From positions 29,791 to 93,790 of the forward strand of contig JBBHKE010002603.1 in assembly GCA_037447655.1 (NCBI GenBank): a stretch of 64,000 bases of DNA, read 5' to 3'. Origin of the DNA: Zygnema cylindricum. Lineage: Eukaryota > Streptophyta > Zygnematophyceae > Zygnematales > Zygnemataceae. Every line of letters starts with the position of its first letter. Positions within the stretch are counted from its first letter, which is position 1. Both the position numbers and the translations under genes were made by a program. This document shows positions 26,101-34,224 of the stretch, piece by piece. Under the pieces are notes generated by a model. It was given only the letters and a program-made list of their open reading frames with translations. It did no database searches and was not told the origin of the DNA.

Positions 26101-26232
26101 CAAAATGACATGTTGACAAAGATAGTGAAGGCTGGTGCGGCCATCGAGCAAGTGTTAGGTTCGGCACAGGATATCGAAGGTGTGATTAAGAATGGAGAGC
26201 TCTATGTAGTACAGACAAGGCCTCAGATGTAA
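10830..26232 (+). CDS. GWD1: alpha-glucan water dikinase, plastid (33 exons, 1,467 aa)
   Basis: GWD moves the beta-phosphate of ATP to C6 of glucosyl units in amylopectin, via a phospho-histidine, releasing AMP and phosphate; this loosens granules for beta-amylase and debranching enzymes in the plastid. The spliced model runs in one frame to QTRPQM-stop, the usual family C-terminus. Exons: 10830-11120, 11387-11425, 11747-11865, 12345-12423, 12724-12815, 13096-13255, 13414-13656, 14032-14355, 15264-15374, 15632-15688, 15878-16018, 16575-16663, 17093-17227, 17398-17560, 17780-17869, 18168-18353, 18826-18897, 19330-19386, 19713-19772, 20047-20199, 20777-20860, 21274-21450, 21774-21880, 22238-22451, 22717-22820, 23209-23341, 23624-23749, 24185-24295, 24683-24781, 25125-25298, 25424-25516, 25708-25823, 26028-26232. 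All introns are GT-AG except intron 9 (GC-AG). The ATG follows an in-frame stop at 10809. Length is close to the usual 1,400-1,460. Nothing recognisable lies in the introns. Confidence 0.96.
11747..13255 (+). other. GWD1: GWD exons 3-6: first starch-binding domain (CBM45)
   Basis: Residues 111 to about 220 match the first of the two CBM45 domains of GWD. Visible are LIAHWGATKRGETGW (His141, Trp142), LPGLQPDGTKNYKNRALQSH, and the FxYDSGNFRI end in exon 6. Aromatic residues of CBM45 contact starch; affinity in the family is low, fitting reversible granule binding. Exon 6 ends with a helical unit (LLNVQAYLNWEKNGKQNYTP) that recurs in exon 7 (LLAIQSYVRWERNGKQNYSP), an internal duplication known in this protein. 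Confidence 0.85.
15264..16018 (+). other. GWD1: GWD exons 9-11: second CBM45, with a GC-AG intron and a missing segment
   Basis: Exon 9 gives LIAHWGLANGKGQEWK (His474, Trp475) and exon 11 FAGVPFVLNSGDNWYKDMGT, both conserved parts of the second CBM45. The donor after exon 9 is GC in a strong context (AAG|GCAAGT at 15375), and exon 10 (57 nt, phase 0) encodes TPLEKGFGGDSSLQ. The stretch that normally follows EWK in the family, with a proline-rich PP..LPPGS motif of about 17 residues, is not found in the model or in the 257-bp intron. Using other donors there gives a frame stop in exon 10. Confidence 0.7.
22238..22451 (+). other. GWD1: GWD exon 24: phospho-histidine catalytic exon
   Basis: The exon encodes GEEEIPDGAVAVLTPDMPD then ILSHVSVRARNCK. 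The His codon at 22422-22424 is residue 1072 of my model, the residue that is autophosphorylated by ATP and passes phosphate to glucan. The surrounding SHVSVRARN block is the most conserved part of GWD and is unaltered here, so the enzyme should be active. Confidence 0.93.
25125..26232 (+). other. GWD1: GWD exons 30-33: C-terminal nucleotide-binding domain
   Basis: Residues 1273-1467 form the end of the ATP-binding domain shared with pyruvate phosphate dikinase and PEP synthase. Conserved stretches are VWASKWNERAYFSTRKAK, MAVLVQEIIQADYAFVIHTT, VVKGLGETLVGAFSGRALS, the RSDSNGEDLEGYAGAG loop (from Arg1381) and the terminal DIEGVIKNGELYVVQTRPQM. No substitution stands out in these motifs. Confidence 0.93.
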
Positions 26233-28113
26233 GGCAGACGAGTTAAGAGTGGTCAACCAAGCAAGCAAGCAAGCAGGACAATTTTGTCTATCAATTGCTT
26301 GTGATTGTCAGATGGCCAGTTTCAGTGGAAGTGGTAGTGGGACATATGCCAGCAGTTTATTATTTTCACTATTGATTATGATATGTTTTTTTAAGTATAG
26401 CTGTAAGTCGTCCATTTGTCTCTATGTAAGAGTAGCAAATACTAAGTTAGCTAGTGTATACTCGCAGATTTTGCATGTATGATACCGGCAACAGTTAGAA
26501 TTTGTCTTTGGAAGGCCACTATTTTAGAAGATGATGATATTATTTTCAGTAGCAGCGTATTTTTCGTTGTCACGAATATTTTAGAGAGTGATACTGTCTT
26601 AACCAAATATATAAATGTTTGCGACTAGAAATACTCGGAACACAGTTTATGCATGCATTCTTTCTCAGGAAATGGTGAAATGGTGGTGTGAGAATACAAC
26701 GCTGTTTTGTTTCCAACTATATTTCTATGTGTTCCTGTTGTAGATGACAAGTTCTTCAACCAAGAGTTTGGGTGTAGATCTCTTTGTACTGTACAGCCTC
26801 CACCTGTCTTTCATGTCTGCTACACACAAACAACACATGCAAACATATGCTCTATTGATGGTACTGATGGTTTACAAATACGTGTTTTGTGAAGTCATTA
26901 TGGAGTACACATGGGTGTAAGCATATTAGGGTGCAGCCAAGATGGACCGACGTTAATATTCTGTGCTTTGAACGTTGAATGCCCTCCAGTGGCAACGGCT
27001 AAAGCGGCACGGGACTGGACCGGGTGACTTGCTGATGGTTGCTTGCTTTCGCACAAAGTATTAATGTTCGTAATGAAAGAACTCGTAATGTAGTAGTGAT
27101 GGGAGGTGTAGCAATCAACTATTGGCCGAAGTGGCTCTTAGTGAGTCACGTCAAACAGCCATATAAATCGCTTGGATGCAAATGATCCATGAACTCCATC
27201 AGTGGTGGAAAAGTGTAATGCAGAGCAGGGACATAAAGATCTATAGCATTAGGTTTGCTTCCAACGTGGTTGTAAGTATCGGGATAGTACACTGTGAATT
27301 GCTGTGAGAGATTTAGAGTTAGAAAAATAAGTAGCATCATTGGGAGGAAAAGAATCATTAGTGTCGCTACCACTATTTTGTGGTCAGAGGCAGGAACAGT
27401 AAAAAAGTCATCTACTTGTGTCACTAATCGTATTAGCGGTTCACGACGTGCTCTAGTTCCAATACATGTTTCAAGCGTGTCGTTTAATGCCCGACCTTGA
27501 CTTTTTCAGTCAATCGTGAACTTTATTTTTATGTAACTCTACGAAGTCTGTTCATACTTATCCAATATAGTCCAAAACAATGATCTTTTGCTGGGCAACT
27601 TGAGCACGATTAGCAAAGGTTTTCCTATGACTTGATTTTGACGCTTGTTCTCTAAATTGGCAAACAAAATTTTATTTGTTTACTTCGTATACATCCATTT
27701 TCTCTTTGGATACAAGGTTACCCAACCGATGTGTCATCGTTAAAGTTTTTCCTTTCAATCCAGTTTCATATTATGTCATGGATAACTCTTTGATTTGTAG
27801 AGGCCAACATTTGTCTCCTCTAACTCCAAAGCCAGCTGTGGGTCAAACATCGCCATTCTCTCTTCTCTCCTCTCCCCCCCTCCCCTTCCACTCCCTCCTC
27901 CGCGATCGCGGATCGACATTTGAATGCTTCTAAATGCTGGCATCTTACCATCTCACTGTCTATTTCTGAAATTTCAGTTAAAAACCTGTAGAGACATGTA
28001 TACGAAACTGCGCGACAACATAGAATAGCGAGAGCATCGTATCGTGTAGGTACATCATTTTTGAAAAATGGAAAAATTGATTAGCAACATCGAATCAGAG
28101 ATCCCCCCATCCC
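26233..28113 (+). other. GWD 3' region and intergenic, no further gene
   Basis: The first few hundred bases after the stop must contain the 3' UTR of GWD; I see no canonical AATAAA signal to set its end. A pyrimidine-rich patch lies at about 27850-27905. A 92-codon minus-strand frame (27146-27424) has a hydrophobic stretch but no recognisable family, start context or splice structure, and I do not call it a gene. Confidence 0.5.
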
Positions 28114-29110
28114 AGAGGTCGCAAAAGCCAAATTTTTTGATAACCGAAACCGACCGTATTTTTTTTTTCAAAATCTGAGTACCCGACGTCGGACCGGGTT
28201 ATGTCACGCTCCTAAATTGTTAACCGTTAACCGAAAGGCGTTTAGGAAAATAAAAGTTAACTGAAACTCGATTTCTCGCGACTAACCGTACCCGCCCGTA
28301 CCCGAATAAGTACAAAATTAATGGTATATTTCCCTTAAACCTTCCACGATACCAAGAGTACAAAGTACAATAATGTTGGGTGGTATGGACAGCACAAAAC
28401 TTTCATTTTTTTCGTTTTTTTGCTAACCCGACCATAACCGATTTTTTTTTTTTTCTGTGAATCAACCACCCGAATCTGCCTGGTCCCCCAAATTTGGCAC
28501 CCGAATCCGTTCCGGATCCGCGGGCGGTCGGTTAACGGTCAGTTACGGTTTCGGTTAAGCGTTTGCGACAACTGCCCCATGCGCATGGGAAAAGTGCATT
28601 CTTGGTGCCAATACATTTGTGACCGATACGTCATAATTCACATCCATATGTACGGACCGTGTATCGCTATTAGTGTTAATACTTTTTTTCGTCGCGTAAA
28701 ACATCTTTTATCCATACACACTTGTCCGATTTTCATATGGAGACCGCCGATGGGAAGGTGAGACACTTGGATTTGAATCACAACCGTCAGACCCGTAATC
28801 CGACAAACGTGTACAGAGAAAATATGTTTTAAGCGGCGAAAAAAACATTTACACTAATAGCGATACACGGTGTAGAGGTCGTAAAAGTCAAAATTTCAGA
28901 TACTTGAATCCAACATTTTTTTTTTTCAAAATCTGAACACCCGAAATCCGGCCGGGTTATTTTATGCTCCTAAATTGTTACCTGGTACCCGATACGCGTT
29001 GACGAAAGCAAAGTTAACTGAAATTCAATTTTTGGCGACTACCCGTACCCGAATAATTACAAAACTTGTGGCACAAAGTACGATAATGCTAGATAGTTTG
29101 GAGTTATGGA
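28114..29110. repeat. direct repeat pair (28114-28396 and 28874-29110)
   Basis: Both copies start AGAGGTCG and share TTTTTCAAAATCTGA, a CCGGGTTAT block, GCTCCTAAATTGTTA, CCGTACCCGAATAA and a tail ending near TATGGACA. They are diverged and in the same orientation, about 760 bases apart, with a TA-flanked MITE just before the second. No frame is preserved. The origin of the unit is unknown. Confidence 0.7.
28651..28874. mobile_element. TA-flanked MITE, second copy
   Basis: The left end (ACCGTGTATCGCTATTAGTG at about 28656) and right end (CACTAATAGCGATACACGGT, ending near 28872) are inverted, and pairing extends about 50 bases inward through a TTTCGTCGC / GCGGCGAAA block. It matches the family of the element at 9506-9687. 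It has no coding capacity. Confidence 0.7.
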
Positions 29111-29113
29111 CAC

Positions 29114-30146
29114 TACACCGCGAATCGTAATTAGAGTTATGTATGCTAATTCCGTCACCCCAAATTTTTACTCTTTCACCATAAATAGAGTACATTATTC
29201 TAAATTATTCTTTACATTATTCAAGGTGATTTCGAATGAGCGTTATTAACTCTAATATAGTGCCGTTTTAAATAGTGTGGCGTATGGTCAGTGTTCGACT
29301 GTGCAAAATTGTACTTTATTACGTAAAAATGTACAAATAATGACTTAATACAGGCCGTTATCATGTAACTCCGTTTTAACAAACCACGTAGTGCTAACGT
29401 CACAATGACGTGAAACTGTACGTTTTGTCGGTTTCTGTACGTTTACCTAATTTACAGTAGATATTTTCAGCGCCCAAATTTACGCCCAAATTAGAGTTAG
29501 GGTAACGTTCCATGAGGCGAAAAATGGGGAAGTTTACAGAAATCCGCGATCTCCGTACCAAATCGTACCTCCTATTTTGTTTTTATACGAAAAACAACAT
29601 TACAGAGAAGCGATTCATGTAAGTTCTATGTAACTGACAACCCACCTCGAGGAGGTGGGTTGGCAGATACAGAAAACAAAAATTTGTGACACGCTGGACG
29701 ATTAAGCTACGTGTCATGATGCAAAGCCAAGGAATAATATTAAGATTTGCACATGACACGCGCTTTTCAAAATAAAACCGAAAATAAAAACGAGATTTCG
29801 TAACATTCCTTCGTCACGCTATATCCGGTAATTATTGTTAGTCTCACTATTTCCCTCAAAGGACTTTCGTTATGTTCTAAAACAGAAACCCTAAAATATG
29901 AGATGGCGTACAGATTGGCGTCTGCAAAAAGTATTGTTGAAGTACGCAGGTACATGGTACGCAAGTGAAGATTTGAAACTAAGTTTGTCGGTGCTGAAAT
30001 CTTAAAGATTTTCACTATTGAATCGTAGCTTGCGTGGCGCCGGTCAATTTAGAACAAGTGGTTTACAGATTCAACGTGATGGAACATCGACTCAATCGAC
30101 CCGGTTTGTAGAGTTGGCCGTACAATTACAGAAACGTCAACTTGAC
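29114..30146. other. intergenic; single MITE end and one perfect hairpin
   Basis: TACACCGCGAATCG at 29114 is a lone terminus of the TA-flanked MITE family. At 29639-29662 AACCCACCTC and GAGGTGGGTT form a perfect 10-bp stem with a 3-nt loop. No gene-like frame is present. Confidence 0.45.
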
Positions 30147-30790
30147 CATAGTTTAAAAGTAAGAGTTTTTATGGTAAGACCTTTGGTAGGCGCACAAAAC
30201 TTGACACTAAACTCACGTAGAGTAGGCATACTGTATGTGTGTGCGTTGTGCACACTCTTGTACGAACGTACGAATATGACGTATGATCATAGTATAGCTC
30301 ACGCCGCCGGACGAAATTTGTTAACGACCTGACACAGCGTAGGATGACATTCCGCGGGAAAGAAAACCCGAAAAAAAAAAAAACGTGGATGGACAACCAA
30401 ACATACTTCTTGGTTGGTCAATTTGAGGTCGTATTTAGTGTGGCCTTCAAATTGCAGACACTAATGTGACAGATAGTCCTATCGTAAGTTGTGTTATGGG
30501 CTTTTCATGTGATCTTCTTAGATCGCTACTTTGTTCAGCGACCGTCCGATCGTCAATATCTGACGGTTTAAATAAAAATACCTCAAAACTCACAAAAAAA
30601 AAATTTGTCCGAATGTTTTTCAAACTTTAGACATGACGTTTAATTCTCTATTGATCGATGTGCAACCCAACCCTGTTACTATTTTTTTTCATTTTTCGAC
30701 CAATACAATATTGGTCTTAAGGTCATATTGTATGTTTTACATACAATAGGCATATTGTATGGGCCTACTTTCACCTACTTTTGAACTATG
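30147..30790. mobile_element. hAT-like MITE relative, enlarged
   Basis: The ends CATAGTTTAAAAGTAAGAG and CACCTACTTTTGAACTATG match those of the MITE at 8828-9132, and the right half (from ATCGTAAGTTGTGTTATGGG at about 30482) is nearly collinear with it. About 290 extra bases (roughly 30193-30479) interrupt the left part. No 8-bp flanking duplication was found, so the element is old or rearranged. Confidence 0.6.
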
Positions 30791-31403
30791 AGACATATAC
30801 GATGAGAATTATCGGTTCACGGATTGGTCGACGGAAATTTTGATGTGAATTGCGGCTGTTTTGTGTCCACGCTTCGCGTATTCTCTGAATCGTTATTAGA
30901 GTATAGAAATTATTAGTGTAAAGAAAAAATTATCGTCATTCATTCTAATTTACTGCCAAGCAAAGTGGTAGATTATGGTCCACTTTCTTAAATAGTGCAA
31001 TTAATTTTATTTAAGGTGTCAATGTCAAAATGTTGGGGTGCCGATATAGAGTACATATGGCTAATAACGATTGACGGGTTACTGCACTGTAGCGTGATGG
31101 GGACGTGACACGGCCTCAACACTCGATCGAACGCCATATGTCGTGACGTCACCGATGTTGCATGTGCACCTGACGAACTCGGCCCATGGTACTCGTCACC
31201 GGAATTTCCCGTGACTGCCTTGAACTCAGTCCATGGGACACGTCCGTCTGAACCACCGAGCACATGGAACTCCACCCGACGAGGCGGCGTTGTAGAAAAC
31301 TCTGACCGTACAGGAGTTTGTCCTTTACTGGACGTGCATTTAATGTAATGTTATGTGCATTTAATGTGTAATTGCATGTGCAACTGAACCACCGAGCACA
31401 TGG
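30791..31403. other. intergenic, short repeats only
   Basis: No gene is visible. The 18-base stretch GAACCACCGAGCACATGG occurs twice (31251 and 31386), the second directly against the left LTR of element A. The ATG-rich frames here have no protein-like character. Confidence 0.5.
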
Positions 31404-31467
31404 TGTTGGTTTTGGACGATCTTCAGCGATCCATCGATTCTGACAAAAGTACCGATTCTCATGTATG

Positions 31468-31487
31468 TGACGTGACGTGACGTGACG
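31468..31487 (+). promoter_or_regulatory. four tandem TGACG motifs in element A U3
   Basis: TGACG repeats head to tail at 31468, 31473, 31478 and 31483, and again at 36390-36409 in the right LTR. TGACG is the core of as-1/ocs-type elements bound by plant TGA bZIP factors. Conservation of the cluster in both LTRs while nearby U3 has diverged suggests use as an enhancer; that is inference. Confidence 0.5.
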
Positions 31488-31857
31488 GATCTGAGCGTAC
31501 GGAATTGAACCAACGTTTACATGTTTTAATTAATGATCTGTGTACGGAATTGCTTGAACAAATGTGCGGCAATTCCCGGTGGAAACTCAACGTGTATATA
31601 CGGTCTGATTGGACCAATTTAGGTGTGCATTTAGTGTAGATCCTTATGAGGTAGAATACAAAGGCATTGCAGATCAGACAGAAAATCATCCCTTCATCCA
31701 TCAATTTTAGAGAGCAAGTTAGACATCATAGTGAGACAAAGAATAGAATAGAATTTTGGCTTTATTACAAAGTCTCTTGTAACAATTGTCCTAAACGGAC
31801 CATTAATCAAATCTACGACTTTTCTGGAATCTATTCTGTCTACTTTTGTCTATTTGC

Positions 31858-31865
31858 TATAAATA
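31858..31865 (+). promoter_or_regulatory. element A TATA box
   Basis: TATAAATA about 130 bases before the gag-like start. The matching position in the right LTR (TGCTAATTATC, near 36780) has lost the box, so only the left LTR looks able to promote transcription. Confidence 0.5.
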
Positions 31866-31991
31866 TCTCTCCCTACTCTACCTCATTCCTATCTCTATTG
31901 TTTCTGTGACTCCCTAAAGCCCCTCTGCGTGTATTGATCTGTGGCCGGTCCATTTTGTCTGTGGTTACGGGAATCCTTCCCGTTAGCTCGG

Positions 31992-33974
31992 ATGACCGAC
32001 CCGGCGCATCAGGTTATGGGCCCACCCATACGGGGCCCAAAGGAGTTCGAAATCTCGAGAGACGAAAGTAACAGCCACCAGAAGAAGGCTGAGAGTAGAG
32101 GAGAAGAATCGGAGGTTTCTGCAACAACAAAAACAAAAGCAGAAAGTCAGATCCGAGAATTGGATGGGACTGAAGGGGGAGCCTTGGAAAATGACTTCCA
32201 AGGGCTCAAAGGGGAAAAGTTAATGGAGAAGGCAACTGAAAGATCATCCATGGCAGTACGGATCGGACTGCTCCGATCGTTAGTTGACACAATCTACGAT
32301 GATAAGATTACCCTCCAAGAAAACATTTCCCAATTTAATGAAATCCTAGTCAAAGCAGAATCAGCCGGTCTACACCTTCCAAGAGTTACCAAGATCTCAC
32401 TATTACTGCTATTCCTACCTCCTGAGTTTGCATCGGCTCTCACCTTAACGGAGGGCTACGAGGGGAAAGAGTGGACGTGGGAGGAGGTCTTGGAGAAGCT
32501 TACAGCTGCTGACGGCTCCACCGAGGTGGTGATGCCCGACAAGGCCTCCAAGAGCGAGCCTGGCATCATGGAGAAAAGCGGTCAAATCAGTGACCAACTA
32601 GGTGACAGGGTAGAGACAAAACAACATTGTCAGAACCCAGATCACAGAAACTCTGTCTGCCATTCCAGCATTCAGACCAAAAACGACCACAGCGGAGAGG
32701 AGACAGGCAGAACTCTTGACAATGGAGGAGAAAAAGCTGGGAACAGAAAGACCTCTAACAATTCCATTGCAGGCCAAACTCCAGACTGCGATACGACCTC
32801 ACACGTGTACCTCTTTCCGAAAGCAGATGCTAGAGAAGGGGAAGGTTTGCCACGAGGGCAGATAAAAGGGGAAGAAGAACTCACCATTTTGGAGAAGCAA
32901 TTTGAGGAGATCCAGCATCGGCCAAAAGCACGTGGCACTATCTCCGTCCGCAATCTTCCGAAGGAGCTGCCAAATCAGATGGCCGAGGGCTTTGTCCGTG
33001 AATCTGCACATTCCAAAGTCGGAAGCATTAGCAAATGGGACGCCATTCAGCCGACGACAAAGGAGTCAAGCAAGAAGGACAAAATTGGAGTTCTAACCCT
33101 GCAGAGAAAGAATATAAACAGCAAACAGAAAGGTTGCACATTTAACTTTGCACATGTTGCTGCAGCAACAAATGCAAAGATGGAATACGGCTCAGACAAG
33201 TCAAGGGCCATCATCAGCTCCAAGTGGAGCAGGGGAGAGAATCGAGATCCTAAGATTAAGGATCACCCATCTCAAGAGGAGACAGGAAGGAGATCTTACC
33301 TCAAAAAGGTTAGAGATCAGGTGTTTCAAAACGACGCCACAATCATCCGCAACGCCTCAGAACGGCGTGAACCTACAAAAGGTGATGAAAGAAACTGCGG
33401 AGATGCCACAGAGAATGCGCAAAGTCGACCAAGTGCGCCATCCAACATCCGCAAAGAGGACAAAAGCAGTGTCCTGTACAGAGAAACAACAAAATGCCAA
33501 CACGTCAAGCATGTCAATGTCGAAACTAAAGGAGGAAGCAAAGATGGCACACACGTGATTGCAACAACGCAGCAAGAAAAAGTCATCGAAAGTCGGAACG
33601 CATCAGACTTTGCAATAGAGAAAACCGCCAATCCTCAGCCGGAGACGACAAATGCAAGAAGTAACAAAATCAGTTTTGGCATAAAGGCAGTTGGTCCTAA
33701 GGAACAAAAATCAAGGAGGATCGATGAAAAGGGTCATAGTTCCACTCACCAGATAAAGGAGGTCGAGAATAAGAGAACCCAACGAGTTTCAGAAATCAAC
33801 GGTAGCCGAGTGGCTACATGCGGTCCCATGAGCACAGATTTGCGTCATGTCGACCAAGGCAGTGAGAGTGAATCCACCGATCTGCGAAATAGAAAGAAAA
33901 ATACTAATGTGTTGGTATATGATCAAGGAGAGGAGGGGAACAAGCAAAGAGTACAAGGCAAACTAAAGGAGTAA
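31992..33974 (+). CDS. element A ORF1: gag-like protein with long charged tail (660 aa)
   Basis: I chose the ATG at 31992 because it matches the position of the gag start in elements B and D, just inside the LTR, and yields the shared peptide HQVMGPP across the primer-binding site. Residues about 87-175 (LLRSLVDTIYDDKITLQENI, then LPRVTKISLLLLFLPPEFAS) resemble the UBN2 capsid-type domain of copia Gag. Residues 175-660 are hydrophilic, rich in Lys, Glu, Arg, Asn and Ser, with no zinc knuckle or other known fold. The frame is open over 1.98 kb despite diverged LTRs. It probably packages RNA or forms particles; this is inferred from the capsid-like part only. Confidence 0.65.
   Translation: MTDPAHQVMGPPIRGPKEFEISRDESNSHQKKAESRGEESEVSATTKTKAESQIRELDGTEGGALENDFQGLKGEKLMEKATERSSMAVRIGLLRSLVDTIYDDKITLQENISQFNEILVKAESAGLHLPRVTKISLLLLFLPPEFASALTLTEGYEGKEWTWEEVLEKLTAADGSTEVVMPDKASKSEPGIMEKSGQISDQLGDRVETKQHCQNPDHRNSVCHSSIQTKNDHSGEETGRTLDNGGEKAGNRKTSNNSIAGQTPDCDTTSHVYLFPKADAREGEGLPRGQIKGEEELTILEKQFEEIQHRPKARGTISVRNLPKELPNQMAEGFVRESAHSKVGSISKWDAIQPTTKESSKKDKIGVLTLQRKNINSKQKGCTFNFAHVAAATNAKMEYGSDKSRAIISSKWSRGENRDPKIKDHPSQEETGRRSYLKKVRDQVFQNDATIIRNASERREPTKGDERNCGDATENAQSRPSAPSNIRKEDKSSVLYRETTKCQHVKHVNVETKGGSKDGTHVIATTQQEKVIESRNASDFAIEKTANPQPETTNARSNKISFGIKAVGPKEQKSRRIDEKGHSSTHQIKEVENKRTQRVSEINGSRVATCGPMSTDLRHVDQGSESESTDLRNRKKNTNVLVYDQGEEGNKQRVQGKLKE
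32012..32026 (+). promoter_or_regulatory. element A primer-binding site (half-tRNA-iMet type)
   Basis: GGTTATGGGCCCACC directly follows the LTR. It is complementary to the anticodon arm of plant initiator tRNA-Met, not to a tRNA 3' end (which would give TGG...). The same site follows the LTRs of elements B (39495-39509) and E (56793-56807), and with one change D (52580-52594). Confidence 0.8.
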
Positions 33975-34224
33975 GGACAACCAAGAAGTAGGAGAAATTC
34001 AGCAAACACTCGTCATCAAATCGGACGACGAGTTCAACAAAATTTATGAGAATAGTGGGAGCAAAATTAACAAAGATAACAACTTACCATCTGAGAGGGG
34101 AGTCAGATCCGAGTTCTCCGCTTGTCAAGCCTACTTCAGTGTCCAACACAAAAGACGCCTTGAATTCTCCACATTCCCAATCTATGATGACCATCACAAG
34201 GCGGGAGCAAAGTCATCACAGACG

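Larger units (their letters stand above)
31404..32011 (+). repeat. element A 5' LTR (608 bp)
   Basis: TG...CA ends. It is almost identical to the right LTR over the first 84 bases and over a block around 31690-31790, but much diverged between (about 31490-31690). A TATA box (TATAAATA, 31858-31865) and a tandem TGACG cluster (31468-31487) mark the U3/R part. The gag-like start codon (31992) lies inside it, 18 bases before the CA end. Confidence 0.88.

Noticed and set aside
27146-27424. 92-codon minus-strand frame with a hydrophobic segment
   Set aside because: No family resemblance, no splice partners, and chance frames of this size are common in the region.
31941-31991. Start of element A ORF1 at 31941
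   Set aside because: That codon is GTG; the first ATG in frame is 31992, which also matches the gag start position in the related elements.
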